From Deltaproteobacteria bacterium (GTDB lineage: Bacteria > Desulfobacterota > Desulfobacteria > Desulfobacterales > JAUVGT01): a stretch of 16,421 nucleotides of DNA. This document shows, piece by piece, positions 7,965 to 14,782 of the stretch. Numbering within the stretch: the stretch's first letter is position 1; each line of letters starts with the position of its first letter. The position numbers and the translations under genes were made by a program. The stretch lies in assembly GCA_030593645.1 (NCBI GenBank), contig JAUVGT010000052.1, positions 1-16,421 on the forward strand, given 5' to 3'. The notes below the pieces were generated by a model. The model was not told where the DNA came from, made no database searches, and was given only the letters and a program-made list of their open reading frames with translations.

Positions 7965-9305
7965 ATGGACAAGAAAAAGAAAGCGGTATGGGGCTGGGCG
8001 ATATATGACTGGGCGAACTCCGCGTTTGCCACAACTGTAATGGCTGGTTTTTTCCCGATCTTCTTTAAAAATTACTGGAGCTCCGGCGCAAATGCAAATG
8101 AAAGTACAGCAATACTCGGATATGGAAATTCCATCGCCGGACTGATCATTGCCCTGTCAGCACCCATTTTAGGCGCAATCGCAGACAAAAAATCGGCCAA
8201 AAAGAAGTTTCTGATTGGTTTTGCGTACCTGGGTATTCTAATGACTGCCGCCCTTTTTACTATTTCAAAGGGTAACTGGGCAATGGCAATTCTTATTTAT
8301 GTTACGGGCGTGATCGGCTGGACCGGGGCCAACATATTCTATGATTCACTGCTGCCGTCTGTGTCTGATAAGGATAATATTGATTACATATCCTGCCTGG
8401 GATATTCTTGTGGTTACCTTGCAGGCGGGTTGCTTTTTCTCATAAACGTACTGTGGGCACTTTATCCGGAATGGTTTGGTTTTGCTGATAAGGCTCAAGC
8501 CGTTAGATTTTCATTTCTCTCAGTCGCCGTATGGTGGGGAGGCTTTTCTGTTTTTACAATCATATGGGTGCCGGAAAAAAAACTCGACCGCCCCCCATCA
8601 GGATCCGATAGTTTTATCCGCCAGGGATTCGATGAATTAAGAGGAACATTAAAGGATTTCAAACATTTAAAAACCGTCTTTTTATTTTTACTCGCGTACT
8701 GGTTTTATATTGACGGTGTTGATACATTCATACGCATGGCAGTGGATTACGGACTATCTATCGGGTTCAGTGACACTGATCTGATTATCGCGCTCCTGCT
8801 TGTTCAATTCGTGGCTTTCCCGGCAGCGCTTGGTTATGGCAAACTGGGTATGGCCTGGGGGGTTCGAAAATCGATCTTTCTTGGCATTTTTTTATATATG
8901 GGTATTACCGTATGGGGAACACTGATGACCCAAAAATACGAATTTTATATGCTTGCTGTATCTATTGGTTTGGTACAGGGAGGTATCCAGGCCCTCAGCC
9001 GTTCCTACTACTCACGCTTGATTCCGAAAAGCAAAGCCGCGCAATATTATGGATTTTACAATATGCTGGGAAAATTTGCTGTAATCATCGGTCCGGCATT
9101 AATGGCCACTGTGGGACTTATCGCAAGACGAATCCTCATGCCATCTTCTCCGACCCCTGAACAGATGGAATATGTTGGGCAGCTGGCTTCCCGCTGGAGT
9201 ATCGGGTCTTTACTGATACTCTTTGTCATCGGAGGAATTTTATTATATTTCGTGGATGAAGAAAAAGGTAAAGCCGAAGCCGAATACCTCGAAAATCAGT
9301 CTTGA
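7965..9305 (+). CDS. MFS transporter, UMF1 (Atg22-like) family
   Basis: This 446-residue protein has about 12 hydrophobic helices. The N-terminus has the UMF1 signature 'WAIYDWANSAFATTVMAGFF' (residues 11-30). An MFS motif A-like loop, 'GAIADKKSAKKK', lies at about 70-81, and a long cytoplasmic central loop around 195-230 separates the two six-helix halves. The family is related to the yeast vacuolar effluxer Atg22 and is usually annotated as a permease of unknown substrate, so the cargo is open. AAGGA at 7953-7957 is 7 nt before the ATG. It follows the activase gene by 26 bp on the same strand, so co-transcription is likely. A hairpin lies 45 bp after the stop. Confidence 0.88.
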   Translation: MDKKKKAVWGWAIYDWANSAFATTVMAGFFPIFFKNYWSSGANANESTAILGYGNSIAGLIIALSAPILGAIADKKSAKKKFLIGFAYLGILMTAALFTISKGNWAMAILIYVTGVIGWTGANIFYDSLLPSVSDKDNIDYISCLGYSCGYLAGGLLFLINVLWALYPEWFGFADKAQAVRFSFLSVAVWWGGFSVFTIIWVPEKKLDRPPSGSDSFIRQGFDELRGTLKDFKHLKTVFLFLLAYWFYIDGVDTFIRMAVDYGLSIGFSDTDLIIALLLVQFVAFPAALGYGKLGMAWGVRKSIFLGIFLYMGITVWGTLMTQKYEFYMLAVSIGLVQGGIQALSRSYYSRLIPKSKAAQYYGFYNMLGKFAVIIGPALMATVGLIARRILMPSSPTPEQMEYVGQLASRWSIGSLLILFVIGGILLYFVDEEKGKAEAEYLENQS

Positions 9306-9349
9306 TTTAAAAGCAGCCACATTGTTTTTCTCACTGTAAAGGCTCATAA

Positions 9350-9372
9350 GGGGCAGGTTTAGAACCTGCCCC
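9350..9372. terminator. GC-rich perfect hairpin, terminator or REP-like repeat
   Basis: GGGGCAGGTT (9350-9359) pairs perfectly with AACCTGCCCC (9363-9372) around a 3-nt loop. No T-run follows, so it is not a textbook intrinsic terminator. Its site 45 bp after the MFS stop suits an operon-end barrier. Near-identical GGGGCAGGTTT hairpins occur as dispersed repeats in many bacterial genomes, so a REP-type repeat is equally possible. Confidence 0.5.
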
Positions 9373-9473
9373 TGCAACTCAAATAATCGGTATCGTCTTT
9401 ATTCATTTCATCCGATTTGAAGGATAAAACCCGGTCCAATCCCCTCTGAAAAGCAGCCTCTCATTTTTTTTAC

Positions 9474-9503
9474 TTGGTAATTTACTCCGATTTGGATTAT
9501 AAT
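9474..9503 (+). promoter_or_regulatory. Candidate sigma-70 promoter for the LPP20-like lipoprotein gene
   Basis: TTGGTA (9474-9479; 4 of 6 to TTGACA) is followed after 18 bp by a perfect TATAAT (9498-9503). The predicted leader is about 155 nt, long for a simple gene, so another nearer promoter may exist. Confidence 0.4.
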
Positions 9504-9663
9504 TAAAGTGTAAGTCAAAATACAGTGTCGACATTAAAAACCGAAATCTCTAAATCGCAGTGTATAAAATTATCTCCTGGCTCCATGCTAGGCTGACGAC
9601 CGTAATTAAATTGATATAGAAAATCATTGATTTAACCAATAAGTAACTAAAAGGATTGGAAAT

Positions 9664-10125
9664 ATGAAACAATGTTATTTACGAATTTTTATCCTGTCAA
9701 CCATTCTCTTTATATTCCTGGTATCCGGCTGCGAGATCAGCCCTGAACCAAAATCCAAATCAGTAAATATCCCCGAATGGCTGAATTCAACCCCTCATGA
9801 CAATCAATTTTTCTATGCGATTGGTCTTTCAGGGCAGACAAGGAAGGTTAAAGACGCCTGGAACCAGGCAATCTACCGTGCGCGGGCTGAACTTGGCCAA
9901 ACTGTTGTTACCCACGTTAGAAGCCACAATCTGGTTGTCAGCTCGAACGAAAATGAGTATTCACAACAACTGATAGAGGCGTTGTCCGATACCGAACTTA
10001 ATTTTACAGAAGTGATTGAACGCTGGTATGACCGGGAAGGCGACTATGGCCCTTCAAATTATTACTACGTTCTGGTTCGTCTTGAGAAAAAACGTGCCGA
10101 GATGATTTTAAAAAAGTTAAAATAA
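9664..10125 (+). CDS. LPP20-like outer-envelope lipoprotein
   Basis: This 153-residue protein has a short charged start, a hydrophobic stretch (7-20) and a lipobox V-S-G-C with the lipidated cysteine at 23. This is a type II signal peptide, so the mature protein is anchored by lipid facing the periplasm. Residue 24 is Glu, not the Asp inner-membrane retention signal. The mature part has the LPP20 pattern: 'IPEWL' (36-40), 'FFYAIGLSG' (49-57), then an alanine- and arginine-rich helix 'AIYRARAELGQ' (69-79), and a C-terminal beta-rich end 'NYYYVLVRLEKK'. Function in this family is poorly defined. AAGGA just upstream gives a good ribosome-binding site. It appears monocistronic. Confidence 0.75.
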   Translation: MKQCYLRIFILSTILFIFLVSGCEISPEPKSKSVNIPEWLNSTPHDNQFFYAIGLSGQTRKVKDAWNQAIYRARAELGQTVVTHVRSHNLVVSSNENEYSQQLIEALSDTELNFTEVIERWYDREGDYGPSNYYYVLVRLEKKRAEMILKKLK

Positions 10126-10243
10126 TCTCGCAATCCCTGATGTTCATAGAATTTGAAACCCCATCGGCTCTTAACCCTTTTTATTTTCACGATTTATTTA
10201 TTGGAACAACCCGCATAGAACAGAACAAGCCAGTATTCTTAGG

Positions 10244-10253
10244 GTTACCCTTT
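10244..10253 (+). repeat. GTTACCCTTT direct repeat, upstream copy, inside an AGGGT-T-ACCCT palindrome
   Basis: AGGGTTACCCT (10241-10251) is an inverted repeat of 5-bp arms around one base, placed just before the ribosome-binding site of the RHH gene. The embedded GTTACCCTTT recurs exactly at 10781-10790, directly after that gene's stop, and a near copy, TTAACCCTTT, lies at 10171-10180. An autoregulatory operator is a reasonable guess. Confidence 0.35.
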
Positions 10254-10279
10254 CGGCTAAACAAAAACTGGGGAATCAT

Positions 10280-10780
10280 ATGAAAATGCATAAAATTGAG
10301 ATTGATGATAACCTCTGGAATTATTTAAAAAAATTTGCGGAACCCTTTGAAGATACACCCAATTCCGTGCTGAATCGACTGATCTTTAAAGAAAAAAACA
10401 CATCTGTTTTTGATGCATCAGAACCCGTAACCATCGATGGTGTACCCAAAGCTCTATCCCAAATTTTTGAAGTGCTATACGAAATATTTATCAATGGAAG
10501 CACACGCCCGAAAGCCACCAAGCTGGTTGCTAAAAGAAGGGGCACCGCACCCCAAACAATTATTGATAAATATTGCCGCCAATTAGGTAAACGAGCACAT
10601 GAAATTGATAACCTTCTAAAAGATCCCGGGTTAAAAGAATTCAAACACATACTAAAGGGTAAATTTTCAAATCATCAAGAAATAATTGAAGCGTATTTTG
10701 AAACCCTGACTGCTGAAGAAGAAATGATAAACGATCCCGAACTTATCGCTAATATCCTTGATGAATCGATCGAGTTGTAA
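10280..10780 (+). CDS. Ribbon-helix-helix protein with SeqA-like N-terminus and unknown C-terminal domain
   Basis: This is a 166-residue soluble protein. Residues 1-36 read as a beta strand 'KIEIDD' (5-10), a helix, and 'TPNSVLNRLIF' (26-36). That matches the ribbon-helix-helix DNA-binding and dimerisation fold, and most resembles the SeqA N-terminal domain ('IEVDDELYSYI' ... 'SASDILRRML'). After a linker, residues about 55-143 form a predicted helical domain containing 'STRPKATKLVAKRRGTAPQT' (74-93) and 'DKYCRQLG' (96-103). This part is basic and could also touch DNA. It is not the SeqA GATC-binding domain, and I do not recognise it. The C-terminal tail is acidic. GGGGA (10270-10274) is 5 nt before the ATG. 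A DNA-binding regulator is likely, but its targets are unknown. Confidence 0.65.
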   Translation: MKMHKIEIDDNLWNYLKKFAEPFEDTPNSVLNRLIFKEKNTSVFDASEPVTIDGVPKALSQIFEVLYEIFINGSTRPKATKLVAKRRGTAPQTIIDKYCRQLGKRAHEIDNLLKDPGLKEFKHILKGKFSNHQEIIEAYFETLTAEEEMINDPELIANILDESIEL

Positions 10781-10819
10781 GTTACCCTTTTACCTGGCAT
10801 GGCAATCAAAAAAAAACCA

Positions 10820-10831
10820 TATCAATTGATA
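10820..10831. promoter_or_regulatory. 12-bp perfect palindrome TATCAATTGATA
   Basis: This perfect palindrome lies about 105 bp upstream of the promoter that precedes the mini-gene and ihfA. Its half-site layout, TATCA-N2-TGATA, recurs upstream of fabH at 13657-13668. It is a candidate protein-binding site only. Confidence 0.3.
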
Positions 10832-10935
10832 CATATTACATTTTGCAAACCAGCTGGAAGCGGGTTTGCCCCGCCATCAAAATTGGACCGGGAAGGAATT
10901 TTTGAAACCACTTTTACATTTTCTGAATTCGCTCC

Positions 10936-10964
10936 TTGACATATCATTTTTTTCCGTATATTTT
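10936..10964 (+). promoter_or_regulatory. Sigma-70-type promoter for the mini-gene and probably ihfA
   Basis: A perfect TTGACA at 10936-10941 is followed after 17 bp by TATTTT at 10959-10964. TATATT at 10957-10962 is an alternative -10 at 15 bp. It is the best -35 box in the window and points at the 54-residue gene and ihfA, with no clear terminator between it and ihfA. Confidence 0.5.
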
Positions 10965-11104
10965 AAGTAGTTACAAAACATTACTAACCGGACAACATGA
11001 ACCTATTATCGAACAAACGGAAAATAGTTCTTCCATATACAGAGCGATAAACTGATTTTGGATTGAATCTATTTTTTTGTTCACATGGTAACGGAGAATG
11101 ATCA

Positions 11105-11269
11105 ATGAATGATGACCCGGATGATACTAAATTGAAAGCTGAGATTGACGAAATTACAATAAGTGTGAAAAATATAATGAAACGAGTGGAAGAGGTAATG
11201 CCTGAAAAAAAAGAAGACACCCCGGGGGAAAATGGTAAAGAAAATGCGGCGAATGATGTTTTACAATAA
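11105..11269 (+). CDS. 54-residue acidic coiled-coil mini-protein
   Basis: The ATG at 11105-11107 is preceded by GGAG (11093-11096) at 8-nt spacing, and the frame stops at TAA 11267-11269. Residues 10-31 carry hydrophobics L10, I14, I17, V21, I24, V28 and V31, a run of seven a/d positions with exact 4-3 spacing, so a coiled coil is expected. The ends are acidic and polar ('NDDPDD' at the start, 'PEKKEDTPGENGKEN' after the helix). There is no signal peptide or membrane segment. A strong promoter lies upstream and the ihfA gene 120 bp downstream. I recognise no family. The regular heptad, ribosome-binding site and promoter together support a real gene. Confidence 0.6.
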   Translation: MNDDPDDTKLKAEIDEITISVKNIMKRVEEVMPEKKEDTPGENGKENAANDVLQ

Positions 11270-11389
11270 CAGAATACAGGTGTTACGGTTTCTTCAAAAA
11301 TCCTGCGAATAAGCAGATAACAAACAACTAATTCTATTTTAATTTAAATATCCCAAACTTCAACATTACAATTTCTTTTAGGAGGCGCT

Positions 11390-11674
11390 ATGGCATTAAC
11401 CAAGAACGATATTGTCTCGAATGTTTATGATCTCGGATTTACAAAAAAGAAATCTGTGGATATAGTGGAGTCTCTCCTGGAAATCATTAAAAATACACTG
11501 GAAAAAGGTGATAATGTTCTGATTTCAGGATTTGGTAAATTCAGTATTAAGAATAAAGACCAGCGAAGAGGACGAAACCCGGCAACCGGTTCTGATTTAA
11601 CCCTGAGAGCGAGAAAAGTTGTGACATTCAAATGCTCGGGAAAATTAAGAAAAAAAATCAATGGTGATGGATAA
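11390..11674 (+). CDS. ihfA: IHF alpha/HU-family DNA-bending protein
   Basis: This 94-residue protein covers the whole HU/IHF fold. 'MALTKNDIV' and 'KKKSVDIVESLLEIIKNTLEKGDNV' form the N-terminal helices, and 'ISGFGKFSIK' (45-54) begins the beta saddle. 'RRGRNPATG' (59-67) is the DNA-inserting arm, with the minor-groove proline P64, and 'ARKVVTFKCSGKLRKKIN' closes the fold. The start and the 'GRNP.TG' arm look most like IHF alpha, but the alpha, beta and HU assignments are hard to separate in this lineage. C82 replaces the proline usual in this place. IHF bends DNA and aids sigma-54 promoters, which fits the NtrC-type regulator nearby. AGGAGG (11380-11385) is 4 nt before the ATG. Confidence 0.85.
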   Translation: MALTKNDIVSNVYDLGFTKKKSVDIVESLLEIIKNTLEKGDNVLISGFGKFSIKNKDQRRGRNPATGSDLTLRARKVVTFKCSGKLRKKINGDG

Positions 11675-11717
11675 TTGATTGCGTCGCTTATCTCAAAAAT
11701 CGAGCAAACCCATAAAA

Positions 11718-13418
11718 TTAGACCTGATTCAACCACAGATACTGATAAGGTTCCAATACTAATAAACCTGTATCATACCATTCCATCGTCAGAAGATCCT
11801 GCATCTGTTTCGGAATATTGTCTTCGGAAATTTTTACACTCACATCATGGGATGATATGTTTGTTAGAGCATATATTGTTTGATCGCCGTGATATCGAAT
11901 GATACCGAATATTCCGGGGCCCAAATCAAGTATTTTGACCATCGCGTTCGGATGGAATGCGGTTTGTTTTTTCCTCGTCCGAATTAAACTGACATATGAA
12001 TTAAAGATTTGGAATCTCAGAGAATCAGGATTCTCTAATTCACTCAAAACCAAATCAATATTCAATTTTTCGCGGTTAATCGTCCTGGCCCGCCTGGTTT
12101 GGATAACACCTTTTTTCCAGTTCCTTGAACCAAGTATGCTGTGAATATATGTGGCCGGTATTCCGGGTAAAACATATTGTATTGCCTGCGCGGCCATGAA
12201 CCTCGTGATATCCGGTTTCCCGGATTCCTTTTCTGTTTCAAGCAACGCGTCCACATAGGTGATATTGAGCTCATAAGGACTTTCAGAACCATCCAAATTT
12301 TTTTTATATGAAACATCGCCGCCCTTTTGTTTGACGTGTTCCACGATATAGTCTATCTCGGAAGAAGGCAATATACCCTCCAGCGGGCGGACCCCAATAC
12401 CATCATGTGACGCTGTAAAATTAAAGAACGTGTTCTTTTCAGATTCCAGGACAAGCCCTTTGGCCCATTTGGAAAGCACCATTGAATTTTCCTTTAAAAA
12501 AGTATAAATGAGAAGCGGCGGCAGAGTAAAATTATAAACCATCTGCGCCTCATCGCTGCCGTTACCAAAATAACTGATATTTTCATCATGGGGTACATTT
12601 GTTTCAGTAATAATAATGACGTCAGGAGCCACCAGGTCAAACAAACAGCGAAACAATTTAACCATATCATGAGTCTGTGGTAAATGGATGCAGGACGTAC
12701 CGATTTCCTTCCAAAGGTAGGCGATCGCGTCAAAACGAATCATGGTCGCGCCCTGACTGATATAAAAAAGGAGTACTTCAAGTACTTTCTCAAGCACATC
12801 GATGTCATTATAGTTCAAATCGATCTGATCCGCAGAAAATGTAGTCCAGACATGAACGCTTTTTCCGGATTTTTTCGTATATTCTGTCAATAGAGGTAAC
12901 GCTCTGGGTCTTGTTACCATTGACAAATCGATCAATGGATCGACTTCGATTGCTAATTCTTTATACCCCTCCTGACCATCAAGATAATGATTAAACCATT
13001 CACTTTTTGATGAGATATGATTCAGTACATGATCAAACATCAGTCGAAATTCGCTGCCAATGGAATTGATATGATCCCAGGATCCGAGTTCAGGATTAAT
13101 TGAATAATAATCTATAACAGAAAAACCATCATCCGATGAGAACGGAAAAAAAGGTAAAAAATGGACGGCCGAAAAGGTATCCGCCAGATATTTTCGCGCG
13201 AATTCATGAAACGTAGCCAGGGGAGCCTGATTTTCACGACAGAGCGTATCACCGTATGTGATCAGAATCACATCATCCTGACTGAAATAACCGTCACGCG
13301 TTTTAGTTTGAACCGGGTATTGTTTGATTAATTGAAAAATTCTGTCAAATGCCTTCAGTCCAATTCTTTCTCCGTATATCCGAATCAGGATCCTCTTAAA
13401 CTGGTCACTTTTTTCCAT
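11718..13418 (-). CDS. GH13_18 sugar phosphorylase, glucosylglycerate phosphorylase-like
   Basis: This 566-residue alpha-amylase-superfamily protein is a TIM barrel with a C-terminal beta domain and no signal peptide, so it is cytoplasmic. Catalytic residues are visible: nucleophile D230 in 'MIRFDAIAYLWKEIGTSC', acid/base E272 in 'IITETNVPHD', and the stabilising D339 in 'TASHDGIGVRPLEG'. 'GTSCIHLPQTHDMVKLFR' and 'SHDGIGVRPLEG' are closer to glucosylglycerate or YcjM-type phosphorylases than to sucrose phosphorylase. The expected reaction is phosphorolysis of an alpha-glucoside to glucose 1-phosphate, perhaps to recycle a compatible solute. The substrate is inferred only. The ATG at 13416-13418 is chosen because AGGAGGGG precedes it directly on the minus strand. 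An ATG at 13449-13451 would add 11 residues without a ribosome-binding site. It converges on ihfA. Confidence 0.83.
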   Translation of the reverse strand: MEKSDQFKRILIRIYGERIGLKAFDRIFQLIKQYPVQTKTRDGYFSQDDVILITYGDTLCRENQAPLATFHEFARKYLADTFSAVHFLPFFPFSSDDGFSVIDYYSINPELGSWDHINSIGSEFRLMFDHVLNHISSKSEWFNHYLDGQEGYKELAIEVDPLIDLSMVTRPRALPLLTEYTKKSGKSVHVWTTFSADQIDLNYNDIDVLEKVLEVLLFYISQGATMIRFDAIAYLWKEIGTSCIHLPQTHDMVKLFRCLFDLVAPDVIIITETNVPHDENISYFGNGSDEAQMVYNFTLPPLLIYTFLKENSMVLSKWAKGLVLESEKNTFFNFTASHDGIGVRPLEGILPSSEIDYIVEHVKQKGGDVSYKKNLDGSESPYELNITYVDALLETEKESGKPDITRFMAAQAIQYVLPGIPATYIHSILGSRNWKKGVIQTRRARTINREKLNIDLVLSELENPDSLRFQIFNSYVSLIRTRKKQTAFHPNAMVKILDLGPGIFGIIRYHGDQTIYALTNISSHDVSVKISEDNIPKQMQDLLTMEWYDTGLLVLEPYQYLWLNQV

Positions 13419-13512
13419 GTTCCCCTCCTGTATCCACTTTTCGTTTTTCACTTTTCACCGCTATCATTACTCCTGTATACGGTAGCATAGAATCCCGTCA
13501 CAGACAACTCAC

Positions 13513-13525
13513 CCGTTGATAACGG
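13513..13525. promoter_or_regulatory. Inverted repeat CCGTT-GAT-AACGG, candidate operator
   Basis: These are perfect 5-bp arms around 3 bp, 10 to 22 bp downstream of the minus-strand TATAAT at 13540-13535, so it would overlap or follow the transcription start of the phosphorylase gene. That is a repressor-type position. Confidence 0.35.
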
Positions 13526-13534
13526 TAATTCCCG

Positions 13535-13571
13535 ATTATACGTATTTTTTGATCAAAACCGTAACCGGTTT
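13535..13571 (-). promoter_or_regulatory. Candidate promoter with stacked palindromes for the sugar phosphorylase gene
   Basis: On the minus strand a perfect TATAAT lies at 13540-13535. No good -35 box sits at 16-18 bp. Instead there are two palindromes: TTTTGATCAAAA at 13547-13558 (12 bp, perfect) and AAACCG-TAAC-CGGTTT at 13556-13571, which contains AACCGGTT. LacI-family operators often have such CG-centred symmetry, and catabolic GH13 genes are commonly under LacI-type control. That link is inference. Confidence 0.35.
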
Positions 13572-13589
13572 AAATATATATCTATCTGT

Positions 13590-13618
13590 TTTTATAGATC
13601 ATTTTATCATTTTATAGA
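13590..13618 (+). repeat. TTTTATAGA direct repeats spaced 20 bp, upstream of fabH
   Basis: TTTTATAGA occurs at 13590-13598 and again at 13610-13618, a 20-bp period of about two helical turns, with a partial copy TTTTATCA at 13602-13609. Iterated sites on one DNA face may bind a regulator, but AT-richness makes chance likely. Confidence 0.3.
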
Positions 13619-13656
13619 CGCCGGAGTTACATGATGAAATGTATTGCATCCTAAAA

Positions 13657-13668
13657 TATCATATGATA
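13657..13668. promoter_or_regulatory. 12-bp perfect palindrome TATCATATGATA upstream of fabH
   Basis: This is a perfect palindrome about 70 bp before the fabH start. It shares the TATCA-N2-TGATA form with the palindrome at 10820-10831. Overlapping GATAAT and TATGAT could serve as a -10 box, but I see no convincing -35, so no promoter is called. Confidence 0.3.
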
Positions 13669-13738
13669 ATGTGCCTTGCTTCGGCAAAAGATTTTTTGAG
13701 TGCCGGATATGATAAAATTGTATATTAAGGAGGATTTA

Positions 13739-14728
13739 ATGAAAGCAGCGATTACTGGTGTCGGACATTTTACACCTGATCGGAAACTGACTAACAAAGA
13801 CCTCGAACAAATTGTTGAAACAAACGATGAATGGATCATCAGCAGAACAGGGATAAAAGAAAGAAGAATCCTGGAAAAGGATAAAGGTTCCTCCTATATG
13901 GCTGCAAAGGCCGCACAACAGGTTTTAGAACAAACCAATACGACCGCTGATGAAATCGAGCTCATTATACTGGCAACCGTGAGCCCGGATAGTCCGGTCC
14001 CGGCGGCAGCCCCAATCGTCCAGGAAGCTCTGAATGCAAACAACAGCTGGGCATTCGATTTAAACGGAGGCTGCACAGGTTTTATCTATGCCCTATCCGC
14101 GGGATCCCAATTTATTGAATCCGGTAAGCATGAAAAAGTACTTGTTATCGGCTCAGATAAAATGAGTTCGATCGTAAATTATAAAGATCGCAATACCTGT
14201 GTTTTGTTTGGTGATGGTGCAGGTGCCGTCTTGCTCGAACCCTCAAAAAATGATGAACTGGGAATATACGATTCCATCCTTCACACCGACGGCTCCGGTG
14301 CCAATTTGCTTTATATAGAAGGCGGTGGCAGTGTCCACCCGGCAAGTCATGAAACTGTTGAAAAAGAAATGCACTTTATTTGCCAGGATGGCAAAGCGGT
14401 TTTCAAACGCGCCGTAACCGACATGGCAGAGGTCTCAGCACAAATTTTAACAAATAACGGCCTTAAAGGGAATGATATTAAGTTTCTGATTCCCCATCAG
14501 GCCAATTTGAGAATCATTGATGCTGTAGCCAGAAAAATGGAATTAAACCCCGATCAGGTGGTGATCAATATTGAAAGGTATGGAAATACTACCGCTGGAA
14601 CCATACCCATTGCCATGTCTGAAACCTACCAGGAAAATAAACTTGAAAAAGGAGACTGGATTGTCATTTCCGCCTTTGGGGCTGGTTTTACCTGGGGAAG
14701 CATGCTGATCAAATGGGCCATTGACTAA
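13739..14728 (+). CDS. fabH: 3-oxoacyl-ACP synthase III (KAS III)
   Basis: This 329-residue cytoplasmic thiolase-fold enzyme condenses an acyl-CoA starter with malonyl-ACP to begin fatty acid synthesis. The catalytic triad is visible: C112 in 'NGGCTGFIYAL' (the same number as E. coli FabH), H253 in 'IPHQANLRI', and N283 in 'YGNTTAGTIP'. 'NDEWIISRTGIKERR' (29-43) and 'FGDGAGAVLLE' are further family marks, and length is typical. The ATG at 13739 is chosen because AGGAGG (13728-13733) lies 5 nt before it. An upstream ATG at 13700 would add 13 residues before that site. No other fatty acid synthesis gene is adjacent, so this may be a stand-alone copy. A KAS III-like enzyme of a secondary pathway is less likely. 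Confidence 0.93.
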   Translation: MKAAITGVGHFTPDRKLTNKDLEQIVETNDEWIISRTGIKERRILEKDKGSSYMAAKAAQQVLEQTNTTADEIELIILATVSPDSPVPAAAPIVQEALNANNSWAFDLNGGCTGFIYALSAGSQFIESGKHEKVLVIGSDKMSSIVNYKDRNTCVLFGDGAGAVLLEPSKNDELGIYDSILHTDGSGANLLYIEGGGSVHPASHETVEKEMHFICQDGKAVFKRAVTDMAEVSAQILTNNGLKGNDIKFLIPHQANLRIIDAVARKMELNPDQVVINIERYGNTTAGTIPIAMSETYQENKLEKGDWIVISAFGAGFTWGSMLIKWAID

Positions 14729-14782
14729 AAAAAAGAACGCTTGTCCGCCATAGCCTTGGCGGACAAGCGTTCTTCTTTTTTT
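14727..14782. terminator. Strong bidirectional intrinsic terminator between fabH and the NtrC-type regulator gene
   Basis: GAACGCTTGTCCGCC (14735-14749) pairs perfectly with GGCGGACAAGCGTTC (14758-14772) around an 8-nt loop. A T-rich tract follows on + (14773-14782), and an A-run at 14727-14734 gives the T-run on -. Both flanking stop codons overlap these tracts (TAA 14726-14728 and TTA 14781-14783), so one structure ends both genes. Confidence 0.93.

Larger units (their letters stand above)
9306..9663. other. Intergenic region: hairpin, promoter, no gene
   Basis: This gap between the MFS gene and the lipoprotein gene holds a perfect hairpin at 9350-9372 and a candidate promoter at 9474-9503. 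I found no convincing coding frame or RNA gene in the rest. Confidence 0.6.
10781..11104. other. Intergenic region with palindrome and strong promoter, no gene
   Basis: This gap holds the second GTTACCCTTT copy (10781-10790), the palindrome TATCAATTGATA (10820-10831), a short GCGGG/CCCGC hairpin (10860-10874) and a strong promoter (10936-10964). About 140 nt of leader then precedes the 54-residue mini-gene. No further coding frame is supported. Confidence 0.6.

Noticed and set aside
10860..10874. GCGGG/CCCGC hairpin as terminator of the RHH gene
   Set aside because: The stem is only 5 bp with no T-run and lies 80 bp after the stop. Too weak to call.
10984..11220. Minus-strand frame of 78 codons with a hydrophobic stretch, opposite the mini-gene
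   Set aside because: It has no ribosome-binding site, it is the complement of the better supported 54-residue coiled-coil frame, and it crosses that gene's promoter-leader.
11675..11902. Plus-strand frame of 75 codons directly after ihfA
   Set aside because: It lies mostly antisense to the 3' end of the phosphorylase gene, lacks a ribosome-binding site, and its protein resembles nothing.
13547..13558. TTTTGATCAAAA as an FNR or CRP site
   Set aside because: It lacks the TTGAT-N4-ATCAA and TGTGA-N6-TCACA spacing, so no known regulator is assigned.
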